The notes under the pieces: model-generated
Told to the model about the DNA's origin: nothing
The model's input: only the letters and a program-made list of their open reading frames with translations
The model's database searches: none
Shown: positions 1 to 11,722 of the stretch, in pieces
How the letters are laid out: every line of letters starts with the position of its first letter
Numbering within the stretch: the first letter of the stretch is position 1
Program-made: the position numbers and the translations under genes
Source: Daucus carota subsp. sativus
Taxonomy: Eukaryota > Streptophyta > Magnoliopsida > Apiales > Apiaceae
NCBI RefSeq assembly: GCF_001625215.2
Contig: NC_030384.2
Location: 44,736,390-44,800,389 of the forward strand
DNA length: 64,000 nt
Direction: 5' to 3'

Positions 1-769
1 ATTACAAAATTACATGTTTGTGAAGGACAATTCAAGATACTCTATAACAAAAATAAAATTAAAGGGAAAAGATATATTGTATACATGTCCATGTATTACA
101 ACATATAAACTGTCAAATCTTCCAGTAATGTATGACTACAATATCTATCCATATACAGAATCATAAATGGTTTCACCAGAGCTTCAATCGGTTACTTGAA
201 GTATAATATCCATATATTACAGAATTAACATAACGCGTTTTATCTCAGCTTAGGATGGAGTGCCAAAATGTTAAAGATGTAGGACGAGTTTAAAAAAGGG
301 CACAGAACCTATCTCCATAGGGAAATGGAAACACATATATCCTCAGATATATCAACCATTCATCAACTTGTGATATTTTTAACATTCAAACAATATAAAT
401 TATCATGTTTTAAATAAAGATCATAAAACTAGGAGAATAACAGGATCCCAGGTAGAGGAATACTGGTCCTGATTGGTAACTACTAGGGAATGGTTTATAC
501 TTACTACCATATGTGATGGGTACAATTAACTATTCCTATTATACTTAAACTAAATAAGCTTCAACTAATCCATCTTTGTAGATATAATCCTCAATTACGT
601 GCTCCACATCAGCTATTCTCGTGACCGGTTTGAATCAGTGATAAGTAGTAATATTGATATGATATCATAAAAATGGAGGATGGTGAAGATTTTAAAGCAA
701 AACATGTTTGACATAAAAATAAATTAGTTCACAACAGTAACTAGCCAGATGCAAATCCCAAATTATTAC
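1..769. other. Unresolved left edge, probably fibrillin intron
   Basis: AT-rich sequence with no coding stretch I can place. The last recognised fibrillin exon ends at 770 with a clean donor (minus strand), so this is probably intron. The C-terminal fibrillin exons, expected to encode the conserved region with a FMISYLDEE-like motif, were looked for on the minus strand and not seen, so they probably lie beyond position 1. Confidence 0.5.
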
Positions 770-2016
770 CGAGTTTAGGAATTTCAACTGTGCAGTAATC
801 TTTGCATTTCCATCCTTAATTAAGACATCCATCTTTGATAAATTTGTCAATGAAGAAGGGAATCTCCTGCAACAATCTGAAGTTAGGGATCCATTTTGCT
901 ACCAATATATGAAACTGGAGTTTATATAAACCTACATGCTCGCTAGCAGCCTATCACTGTCCACATAATCATGATAAAGTACTTCTCTAATTGTATATCG
1001 GATTTGATGATCTGATTGAAGCACAATCCCATGTACTTACAACAGAATGATTAGATAGGTTTTAAAACGCCATGCCAGGTTATACATCATAGTATTGATT
1101 TGTTGAAGCTACTTAAAGATTGATGTGGCATCCTATAAGGCCTACTTGATAATAAATTTAGTAAACAAATGACACTGAATTTCGTAAAAATGTGAATCTT
1201 TAGGTCCTTCCTGCCATGTGAATCATTTGAAAGAGTTGTTTCAATTGTCTCTTCCTGTTGTTATTGTTTATTTACGCAGAATAGTTACTCCCTACCTTCT
1301 TCCAGCAAAAGAAACAAAACATGATACACGTCTACACTATACTAAATTCCCAAACAAATAAACGCCGTACAATTTGCAAATGCGGAAGAAAAGAATGCAC
1401 ATATTACACCACTTACTCGAAGACAATCTTAGCAGCAAACAGCCCTGGGGTCCCCGTTCCTAGCCACTCGAAATTCCACCTCCCTTCGAGAAACGGAGAC
1501 CTGAAGAGCTAAAACACCAATTAACATCCTACATTTAACACAAAACCCTTGAAAAATTCTGCAGCTAAAAACATACGTAGTGGGACGAGGCGTTGGATTA
1601 AGCCTCTCGAGACTCGTAATCCTCTCATTAACATCAATCCTCTGGACATCAGTCGTCTTCCCAGAAACTAACCCCTCAAAACCCCCAGCATCCTTAAACT
1701 AAGCCAATCAAAACGAATTAAATAAAATATTGTTGTAAAATCAGTAATTACACAAATTGAATAAAACAAAGTAATTATAAAAATGTATTACAGCGAGAAG
1801 AAGGGACTCTTTAGCAGAGAGGCGCTCCATTTCTTTGGCATAAGTAGCGGAAGCTCCTTGGACAGGTTGCTGCACCATCATTACTCTGCCGACTCTGTGA
1901 CGGCCGATTTTCCGGCCAAAATTGACGGCGGAGTGAAGTTTCCGGCAGAAAATAGTGACGGGAGAATTAGAACAGCTGGTGCCATAGAATGGAGTGACTT
2001 GAATTGAACAAGCCAT
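770..2016 (-). CDS. FBN7: Plastid fibrillin (plastid-lipid-associated protein), 5' part
   Basis: The family consists of plastoglobule or thylakoid lipid-associated proteins. Four exons read in frame: 2016-1792, 1698-1577, 1500-1417 and 866-770, with GT/AG junctions, giving 176 residues before the gene leaves the window. Residues 1-45 look like a chloroplast transit peptide, rich in Ser, Arg and Lys with few acids. The conserved part begins with MVQQPVQGASATYAKEMERL, followed by FKDAGGFEGLV, RIDVNERIT, LNPTPRPTTSPFLEGRWNFE and FERFPSSLTNLSK. These match my memory of the Arabidopsis PAP7/PAP13 (FBN7) proteins, which are about 300 residues long. The start is the first ATG before the transit peptide. 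The C-terminal 40 percent is missing from the window. It is divergent from the gene at 3523. Subfamily number is from memory; family is firm. Confidence 0.87.
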
Positions 2017-3522
2017 GGATTGGATTAGTGCGAGTAGAGAGCAATCCTAATTGTCGTATGTGTATAAATGGCGAAATTGAAAGAAGGTGATGAGTGTTAA
2101 TTGCTTAAAATGTTGAACAAGGATGACCGTTTATTAAGCTCATGGATTCTTTGCTTGCAGAAATGAGTCCTGGGATATTATTAGGAGTACTAATATTTAA
2201 TATTTGATACCACCGAGTTACGTACGGGGTCCCACACCGAGTCCGGCTTTCGTCGATTAAATTTGTTTTTTTTTACGGGGGAGTGTTTGGGGTATTGTTA
2301 AAAATTGTTATGCGGTCGGGAAAAGTGCGGGTAAAAAAAGTGTTTTTGTAAAAATCAAATAATTGTTTGGTAATTTTTTTAATATTTTCTTATTTTGAGT
2401 TATAATATAAAACTAAAAATTTTTTTGTGAGATTTGATAGTGAAATTTGTAACAGGTTCATTAATCAGAACATAATATACTTGTAATAAATTCTTAATTG
2501 GCGACATATCTAAATTGGAAAATAAAATAATGAGCTGATTTGTTTTCTGATCATTTGACAAATTGATTTTAAAATTGTTAAAGCTAGAAATAAAATAAAA
2601 AATAATCTAGATAATCCAAATTGCATTAACATTCCAGAAAAAGCAACAATATCATAATTAGCCTTATCACATAATAATTATTTTTTAGACCGCTGCTCAG
2701 AAATCCTAATTGCATAAACTAGAGTAGCAATACTCCAATTATCCGCTATCTACATGCCGGATATGAGATATATGCATGTCAAATGTATAAATCACTAACA
2801 GAAGAATAATTTTTTACGGGAAAGATAAACTTTACAATAATTATCATCAATTCATATTTTTCAGATCCTAAAATGCTATCAATGAAATCATTCTTAACCG
2901 ATCCAATATCAAATAAATTCAAATATAACTAAACATAGACATAATAAGGCAATTCAAAAAGGACATATAAATATAAAAAGGAATTAGATTTCATTGCAAG
3001 AAAATCAACGAAATTGAAAGGAAACAAAAGGTTAACGCTTTTCGGGGAAAAAATCTCTCGACTAACCTGAGAAAACACAACAACAAAAGAGAGGAGGGGT
3101 TCATTTTGTATATGAAGCATTTGCTTTTTTTTTTCCCAAGGCGAAGCCCGAAGGAGGAAGAACATGAGAGGCGCGTACAATGCTCCCCACCCCAGGCCCC
3201 ATCCATCAGTAAACAAAACAAAGATGACTTCGTTTGCGAATTGCAGTACTTGCAACTAAACTTTACAATTATTATCTTCTCTAACGGCTATAAACTCTAG
3301 TGTCTACATAGCTTAACTTGGTTTATTTTTTGGTGTCATATAATCCATCACTACCACAAATCCACAATAATAATCCAAGATTGTCCTCTTTCCCTCCAAC
3401 GGTTCACTTCCTACGTACAAATCATCCTTAATTTCCATCTCTTTCCATTACCAAAAATCTCTCCTCCTTTTTTCCCGTCAACAAGGAGAACCGACGCATC
3501 TTTCCCCTGCTTTGCTTCGAAA
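2017..3522. promoter_or_regulatory. Intergenic region between divergent genes
   Basis: About 1.5 kb separates the start codons of the fibrillin (minus) and the small basic protein (plus), so it must carry both promoters. It is AT-rich with poly-T runs. I see no clear MITE, TATA box or coding stretch; short open frames around 2930-3300 lack family features. Confidence 0.4.
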
Positions 3523-4131
3523 ATGGAGGGCGGTGCTGCTGCTGCTACTGCGAAAGTCGAGCATATAACAAAGGCCTCCTCCGTTGAGCTGCTGAGCAAG
3601 TTTGCTCAAGTGAGTTCCAAGAGCAACAATAATAAACTTGCTCTACCTCTTGTTAAGAAGAAGAATAAGAATTTGCGTTTGTCGACGAAACGTCAGAAAA
3701 TAAATAGAGAGAAACCGGACGGGACTAACTACGAGAGTCTATTGAACAATTGTGCAGCCGATAGGAAATCACTTCTTGCTCCTGCTGCCAACCGGAAATC
3801 CACTGCCTCGATCCGCTTAGCGAAGGCCAGGAATCTCAAGAACAAGTCCCTTCTGGGAAGTCTTCAAAAGGTCTGGTATTTTACTTCTGCTCTTATAATT
3901 TTAATTTTATAATATAATATGATCATAGTAAGTCCTATCTTTGACACCTCGAGGTTTTGACAGAATTTATCGATTAACATGATATCAGAGTATGTTATTT
4001 TATTGTGCTTTCCGAACAACATTAACGTATTCTTGGTGCAGACATGGCGTAAAACGGTGGAAGGGGCTTCAAAGATCTTCATAGAGAGACATTACAATCG
4101 GCACAAGCGCTTAATTAGTGACCTTGCATGA
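3523..4131 (+). CDS. Small basic plant protein of unknown function
   Basis: Two exons: 3523-3870 and 4042-4131, joined in frame across a donor GTCTGG and an acceptor ending TGCAG, giving 145 residues. The N-terminus is Ala-rich (MEGGAAAATAKVEHITKASS), followed by SVELLSKFAQV, then a long Lys/Arg/Asn-rich stretch (residues about 38-105). The C-terminus, KTWRKTVEGASKIFIERHYN followed by RHKRLISDLA, looks like an amphipathic helix. It has no signal peptide or membrane segment; the basic middle could serve nuclear or nucleolar localisation. I recall plant proteins with a similar VEGASK-F-E-HYNRH ending, all of unknown function, so the conserved tail is probably the functional part. No function is assigned. 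Confidence 0.75.
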
Positions 4132-4795
4132 GTCCAGTTACAATCTCTGTGGCAAACAGTCGTCGTTAACATTTGTTCAATACTTGTTATATTGCAAATA
4201 GACATTATAGTAGTGGATTTGTCTCTAGTTCCTGCAAATACATTTGTGAATCGAATATGAACAAAATAAATTCTGTGAAATCACCTTGACAAAAAAAGTT
4301 ATGAACGATTTTTTAATTAATGTATTAATCTGGTTTTGTACACAAATTATAGTCTAAAAAATATGACTATATATTCTAGATATTTTTCCTTGATGCCAGG
4401 TTTAAACCACATTTTTTATAGACTAGATTATCTCAATGACTTCACAAGACAAAAGGAGTGAATTTTATGAATCAAAATAAAAACAGCGCAGAAAAAAACG
4501 AACCATTAATGTGTAATAAAATAAATATATTCTCAATATAACAATAGACAAGAAAAATTATTATACACACAGGTCCGAAATTAATTTTGGAAATTATTGA
4601 TACGATTATTATTCTAAATTTAGTGGTTATTGCTGATAAATCTCCGATGTACTGATTAAATATCTATTTATTAAATTGATTAGTTGATTAATTACTAATT
4701 AGTCTCATTAATCTTTACTTTCGTATGTTCACCGCAAAGGTCGATTCGCGTTATGATAATACAGAGACACCACCATTGCTGAAGACAATGTACTT
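4132..4795. other. AT-rich intergenic
   Basis: 3' flank of the small basic gene. AT-rich, no coding stretch and no paired terminal repeats seen. Confidence 0.4.
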
Positions 4796-5454
4796 AAATG
4801 GTATTGACTATATTGATTGGTTATAATTTAAAAATAGAATGTTATTAATATTTTAATTTGTTAAAATAGAATATATCAGTTTAATATGGTAAGAGCATGT
4901 AAGACATTATGTAAAATTTGCTGAACCTGTAAGACATTTTGCATCAATGGTACTGGCTATATTGGTTGGTTATAATTTAAAAATAGTATGTTATTAATAT
5001 TTTAAATTGTTAAAATAGAATATATCAGTTCAATATGGTAATAAATGATGTACAATCTTCCTACAGATTTTCTTACAGACCTGTAGAGGTTCGACAAATT
5101 TAGTCATCCATAGGAGGTTGGCTAAATTTATAGACAACAGCTGATCATGGTTGGAGTTGAGTTTTTGGAGCTGTTGGCTAAATTTTTTTATTTAAGTATG
5201 CCAACTCACGTTTTAGCCAAGAGTTTTAGATGGTTGGAGATGCTCTAAATGATGTGCAATCATCCTATAAATTTCTTACTATAGAGGTTCGACAAATATA
5301 GACATTCATAGAAGGGTTGGCTAAAATTATAAAATTATAGACAACAGGTTCACGTGGTTGGAGTACGATTTTTTCAACATGTTAGACTAAATTTTTATAT
5401 TTGGAATGTCGAACTCATTTTTTAGCTAAGGGGTTTGTATAGTTGGAGATGCTC
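4796..5454. mobile_element. Partly tandem PIF/Harbinger-like MITE copies
   Basis: A block near 4796-4905 recurs at about 4950-5050 (TTGGTTATAATTTAAAAATA followed by an AT-rich tract). A second block, beginning with an AAATGATGT(A/G)CAATC motif, recurs at about 5044-5245 and 5246-5454. Both copies of the second block contain GAGGTTCGACAAAT and end in GTTGGAGATGCTCT, which is the GAGCATCTCCAAC terminus in reverse. The first right end is followed by TAA, a Harbinger-type 3-bp target. A related copy lies in reverse at 17857-18332, and shared ends occur at 58478-59536. The element ends about 200 bp before the J-protein start codon. Left end uncertain. Confidence 0.6.
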
Positions 5455-5664
5455 TTGAAGTGAAGGAAGGAATAAATATTATTATAAATTTTGGGTGTAT
5501 ATTTAAAATTGGTAGAATAAGAGGAGAAGTAGGGAGAAAAACCCGGAACATCGTCAACCCGAGTACCGAGTTGACTCGGAGCGGCGAAGTTAAAGAAAGC
5601 CACATTCCCGTTGAGCTTAACCAAGCATTTGCAGACACAACAAAACAAAATCATATGCAGAAAC

Positions 5665-8600
5665 ATGAACAGAGCAACAAAAGCTGTGATTTCCAGCATT
5701 CAGGCCACCCAATACAACCTTAAATCGACTGCCCTCTTTCACTCCACTCCTGTTCTTCAACGCAAAAGACGTTCTAGCCCCTGGGACACCGTTCGTTTTC
5801 ACACTCTTTCTCTTTATTGATTTTATCACTTTTTTTAATTAATTTATCTCTTAATCTCTTATACACATCTCTGTATTATATTTAGGTTTTTTAAGGATTA
5901 GGGGTTGATGATTTTACTATTGTTTTGGAATTGGTTGAGTAAAATGTTGGGGTTGAAATCTTTGCGTTTCTTGGGTTGATGGCTGATAAAGATTTGTTGT
6001 TTTTCGGTGGCCCTTTTGGTTTTTATTTTGTTATCTTTCATTTCGTTGCTCGAGATTAGGTCTTTTGGGAAATTTAATTGGGTGTTGGAGATAATGTTAT
6101 AAAAGATTTGCTGTTTAGCGAATGAGAGCATGGATTTGATTTGTGTTTTATGTTCTGAATGCAGAGGGGAAGTGCTTCTAAGGGTTCTACAAGGGTGAGA
6201 CTCATCTCTAACATGTCTTCACTAATTTTCATTTATGTTAGTGGTGTGATGGTATACTTGCTGTTGCTTATAATAATTCTTATATCGTAATGAAATTATA
6301 AACCTCGTACTTGGCACCTGCATTTTGTGATTATTAGGCTTATTCGGGTGGAACTACTGTCATCTTTGATGTCCTATCATATATTAGTATGGCAGTGTGT
6401 CAATATGTGGCACCCGAGTTGATTGGTATTCCTTGGCTCCACTGATACAATTTTGCAATACTATTAAGGGAAAAGTTTCCTTCATATGCAAATTGTTCTT
6501 GTAATTGATCAAATAAGGTGTCTTTAACTGAAAGATGCATTACTTAACATTTAAGGTGAAAAAATTATTGGCTGGCTATATTAAGAAAGTGATTAGTGTT
6601 AAAGTATTTTCCAAGTTGGTGACACGACAAATGAATTGTCACAAAGGAAAAGTTCATTTTATTATATATTCTTAGTATAGGTGTCATCACTTTGTTGCAC
6701 TCTGGTTTAATAATGCTATAAAATCTCATATTTGAAGTGATGAAATAGTATAGTTTTTATACTTCATTAGATATTTTAACCATGGGTTGAGGGATAGGTT
6801 AGAGCAAGTTCAATGCTAGTCCTAGAACGGCTATAACTATTCCTATAAGTTGACCTGAGTAGTGATTTTGTGCGACATCGGTAAGATTTGTTGAATTTCT
6901 TTACAATTCGCATATAAACCAATGAACTGCACTCTCTCGCTTAAAGGTACACTTTCTAGCATAATTTATTTATGTTATACTCTTGTGGTTAGGCCAGCAT
7001 TTTCCTATATTTGAATGCCAAATATGACTCTGGTATTTCATCAAGCTTTTGATACATTCAATTCCTCAAAATTTATTTGCAAGTCTGGAATAATGTTTTT
7101 TTTAACAATTTTCAGCGAGCTAAATACTACAGATATTCAGGAAAACAGAACCGTAAAGAAGAATTGCTGCGCAATGTTAGTGCTTTCGCAGAAAATCTTT
7201 TTCAGGTAATTTGTGACCAGTGTTTGTTTACTTACCAATGGCCTCGTGTATATTTAAAGAGTCTAGTGCACTTTGTGTCAGACTCCTTTAAATTCTCCAC
7301 ATCAAAAACTACCATATTGTTATACTCGGATTTATTTACTTACATTTGTTGTGTTTCTGTTAAATGAGTTGAACACATAATGATTACAAGGGTGATTCAG
7401 TCTTTCCATGTGTAGTCAATATACAGTATTTGGACTGATAATTCCTAAAAAAAAACCCGCCAACCAATCTCTCATCACAACACACCAATACCCACCCCAT
7501 CGTACCCGCAAAATCCTCAACAATATCCCATACTACATACATAGCTCTTCTCTTCTACTAATTTGTAACAACAAAAATAAACGACCCGATTCATCTCCTC
7601 CGACAATATCACTCCCCATTCGTACTTACTCCCCTGACAACATCACTCCCTCAATAGTACTTTTACATGATACTAACTCCTTAGAACATCCCACAAAATA
7701 GTACTAAAACAAATCCATATAAAGTCCCACCGCCCCACCCCTAATTCAAGGCTCTGAGATTTCATCATTGATAATAAGACCCAAGTCAAAGTCACAATAA
7801 AAAGCTGCTAAAAAGAAAGTACAATCTGATAATGTTGTTGTTCTTAAATTTTTGAACTTTAGTAAGTTGATGAGCGATTATAATTGTTTTGATGCTTAAA
7901 GAAAGTTGTGTGAGTCTTATGATAAGTTTTTTTGCTGATAAAGGGATTGTTACTTATTTGCTTAAGGTGTTAGGGAAGGTGTTTTTTAAGACAAAGAAGT
8001 TACCTTTGGCTGCTAATTTGAGTATAATAATTGTTAGGAGCAGATTTAGAGGGGGTGTTGGGGTTTGTTGCGGATGAATTCGGGGACTTGTGGTGTGGTT
8101 AAAGTTGGGAGGGTTTCGATCGAGAAAGAGGATGTTGTGGAGAATGTGGTTGAGGGGATTAAGGGGGTTATTGGGTTGGTTCCAAATATGTGGGAGGCTT
8201 TTAGGTCTTTGTATTTGAGGTGGTTGTATTCTATGGCTTCGCCATTGTATCAGAGTGTGCCAGAAGGGTGTTGAAGATTGAAGGGATTAAGGAGGTTGGT
8301 GAGAGTGATGTGGAGGTTATATGAAAGAACTGGATTTAGGAAGAAGAAGCAAGGGAGAATTCAGAAGGTGAAGTATATGGATGTGAGTTATGCCAGGGGA
8401 GATGAACTGGGGAGTTCTGATAGATGTATATAAATAACAAGCATCTAATATATTTATGTGCGTGTGTGTGTACCTATGCATACATAATGTTATGATTGTA
8501 TGTGAATATGTATCTATATAAAGAGAGAGGAGAACAGAGAGAACATAGCTGAAGAAAGGAGCAATGACATATATGCCCTGGATCAAACAGACAGTGTTAT

Positions 8601-10416
8601 TACTTACAAGTGGTAATGATGTCATATTTTGGGCCAAAGATATATACAAACAACATAAAGATATTAATTACCTTTGATGTAACAAGTGGTAATGATGTTA
8701 TATTTGTTTTCTTTCTGTATATGAATTTCTGTTGATCTATCTGTTATTCTTACAAATTGGTGCTAATCATTTGTTGCACCTCTGTTTTTTCTTTATTCTC
8801 AATCCAATTCTACATTTGTTAATTGCTTTTGTCTTCTTTCTTTAAAACGAGGTTTATCTGTTATTTAACTAAAATAATGTAAGTAGCTTTGAAAATAAGA
8901 TGTAACTAGATAATGATTTTCTGTGTTTTAGGGCTTGAACTATGATTATGAAGAATATGAACGTGAACCATCTTCAAGTCGTGGCAGGACCTGGTTTAGA
9001 CCAGATTTCAGGGATAAGGGATCCAAAGCTGGTGGGTCTAATTATAAGGGACCCCGATCTGGGCGTAGAAGTAAGTGCATTGAGAGCGTATGAGTTGTTA
9101 AGTATGCAGAATTGAACCATCTGTTTGCAGTTCTCATTACTCGGAAATGATAAGCTTTCATGCATTCAAATTTAACGAATGAATCCTTAGTTTGATAACA
9201 GCTGGTTTTCGGCATTGTGGCTTCATATATTTGTGTCACAATCTGTAAAGAGTGTGATTATTTTGCATGAATTTTTCCACTCTTCTCAAAAAGCATGTAA
9301 AAAATTAATTGAGGGTTTTTGAAACCCAGAAGCATATTGTTTGTACTTATTGGGAACCAGTGATATAACAATTTGTTTCCAGATTCTTCTAGTTATGGAT
9401 GTTTATTATAATAATAATACATGTTGTTTGCAGTTAGAAGTTTGTATACTATCATCAGAAAATAAAATAAAAATGTCAACTATATACTTATTTGAATAAA
9501 GTTCATATACGTACTTGATAGATCTACATCTTTTAAAGCAATACAGTTTGATGTACTTTTTAACTCTTCTTTAGGGGGTTTTCAGTTCTGTGAAGATGAT
9601 GATGATGTTGAAAACCTTTTCCAGTCTGCATTTGGTGGAAATAAACATTACTTTTGGTCTTTCATGAGTGATGAACCTCCTCGGAGCTCATCAGGATACA
9701 GTTATAACAGTAGGTACTCTTCGAGATGGAAGTGGACTCATGAAGAGGATTATGATACTGATGCTGACAGGTCAGAGTCAGAGTCAAATTCAACTTCAGA
9801 TAGGAAGACACTTGGGTTGAGTGCTACTGGTCCTTTAAATGCGGATGATGTTAAAATTGCGTAAGTTTGTCATTAGTTTTCATTTAGTCTGTTCTTCAAC
9901 CACTTGGTAATGATTGTATGATCTTTTAATCCAGATTTATATGTTATGTTCTACACTGATGGCTTGATGTTACATATCCAGATATCGAAAATGCGCAATG
10001 AAATGGCATCCTGATCGTCACCAGGGCTCATCAAAAGTAAGCTTCATATTGTGCATATAATTATTATATTGGTGCAGAAAAAAATTCTCTTGATCGCCTC
10101 TGTTTTTTATCGTTTCTTTCTTGATGCCTGTTATCCATGGCATGATGGTTGGAGATATAATCAACGGAACATAAGCATCCCCGTTTCCCCTCAGGTTGAT
10201 TGAAAATACATGCAAAAGCCACTGAACTACTACTATCTTTTCAGTGACAACCTTTTCTGAAATTTGAAAACTAAATTCATTGATATCTCTAGTTTAATAC
10301 AATCTGTCAATCTGATATGACATACAACTATATGTGTACAGGCTGTGGCGGAGGAGAAGTTTAAGGTCTGCAGTGCTGCTTATCAATCATTATGTGACAA
10401 ATTGGCCTTAAATTGA
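5665..10416 (+). CDS. C-terminal J-domain protein, probably mitochondrial
   Basis: Seven exons: 5665-5790, 6165-6194, 7116-7205, 8932-9070, 9575-9860, 9982-10036 and 10342-10416. All GT/AG, total 801 nt, 266 residues. The N-terminus (MNRATKAVISSIQATQYNLK, then FHSTPVLQRKRR) is a good mitochondrial presequence, basic and free of acids. The middle is Ser/Arg/acid rich. The J domain is at the extreme C-terminus: LGLSATGPLNADDVKIAYRK, then the HPD tripeptide at residues 233-235 in MKWHPDRHQ, then a helix-III segment EEKFKVCSAAYQSL. HPD-containing loops stimulate Hsp70 ATPase, so a cochaperone role is expected; the partner is unknown. Exon 2 is only 30 nt. The open frame extends upstream through a TTG, but the ATG at 5665 precedes the presequence. 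From memory, Arabidopsis At2g42080/At3g58020 are similar. Confidence 0.85.
7690..8432 (+). pseudogene. Broken ribosomal L1 domain protein (RSL1D1-like) copy
   Basis: Lies in intron 3 of the J-domain gene, same strand. Translated pieces match plant ribosomal L1 domain-containing proteins in order: TNPYK at about 7710, SKLMSDYNCFDA then RKLCESYDKFFADKGIV at about 7860-7950, LGKVFFKTKKLPLAANL at about 7968-8020, then SGTCGVVKVGRVSIEKED and NVVEGIKGVIGLVPNMW at 8080-8190, and PLYQSVPEG near 8255. VKYMDVSYARGDELGSSD near 8370-8425 resembles the C-terminus. Stops (for example between CFDA and RKLC) and at least one frameshift near 8018 break it. No introns are visible, which suits a retrocopy, though the parent may itself be intronless. 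Confidence 0.8.
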
Positions 10417-11722
10417 TATTCCCAATAGTCGATCTCCTTACTAAAGCAGACTGATATGATCTCAATTCTCATGATTAGGTTTAATCAATGACCATAGGTA
10501 TGTACTTGGCCCGAATTTTTTGTTGAATGATCTTCAGATTTCATGAAAGCTTGAAAGTTCAAGGAATCTCTGGCTGAAGATATGCTATAAACTGCGAGGT
10601 TGTACACAGAGCAGTATTTGTAATGTAACTTGGATATTTATTTATTTTAAATAATATTTTTAATTTATCATACACCCTGCCCTTCAAACTGAGGTGCTTT
10701 CCAGTTATCTGTTTATTCATTTGAAATTTTATCAGCACCATAATTTAGGCACTTGATGATTGATTCATGTCGGTTCATGGTCAACTTTATAGATACTTTC
10801 TGATAATACATGTTATTTCTCTTCCCTCCGGGAAGTTTTTTTACTAGGATTAATCTTTTGTCGTAAAGGATTGTAGTGGATTGTTTTTTGTTGCAAAGAT
10901 CATATTTTACTATTTAATATACAGTATGTATAGCATACAATGTTATTGCAGTGGATCAAATTTTATATACAGTATACAATGTTACTAGTTACGAACAAAA
11001 TATGTAAATCATAGTTAATCAATGTTTATGGGTATTACACTATTACTCTTGTAAGTCTGAAGTTGGATGGTCTATGCTATGCAGAAGAAGGTTATGAATC
11101 ACTCCTATAATTTCTCTATTTGAACAAAAATATCTCCAACGGTCATTAAAAAATAAATTCCACATAACAGTATTATTCAATCATTCAACCAAATAATTAC
11201 AATTCATTTTGAACATGCAATTTTTGTTTCCCTATAAAAATTATCAGACAGTTAAAAAAAAAAATTGGCGACCTTCCCAAGAGGCTATTCTTTTTTATAA
11301 AAACAAATAAGAAACGCATTACTTAATGCAGGAAATAATCAATATTACTCTCTTTTATATTTTCCGCATATAGCAACGTCTTGGAGATTATTGCTATTTT
11401 TTAATCTCTTTTTACAAATGTTTCAGGCAAATTAGCCGTACCGTTAAAGAAAACTGACCACCCTGTATCCCATGTTGCTGAACGATTGAAACAAATTTCG
11501 CCACAAGAAACTTGAAACGTTCATAGATATGTAAAATATTGTGTACGAGAAGTATTAGTATTAGTTCGCAGTTATGCGATCCCGCAATTTTGTTAAGTTC
11601 ATTGCTTATTGCAAACCACACTTTTTGGATACATAATCAGCATCTTTTGCACAAACCAAACTTATCTACAATTTCAAGCATCTTGTGTCCAGGAACCTCA
11701 CTTAAGTACTTGACTAATTAAT
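10417..11722. other. Convergent 3' intergenic region
   Basis: Lies between the 3' ends of the J-domain gene (plus) and the HMA gene (minus), so it should hold both 3' UTRs. AT-rich; I see no coding stretch, terminal repeats or repeats of note. Confidence 0.4.
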
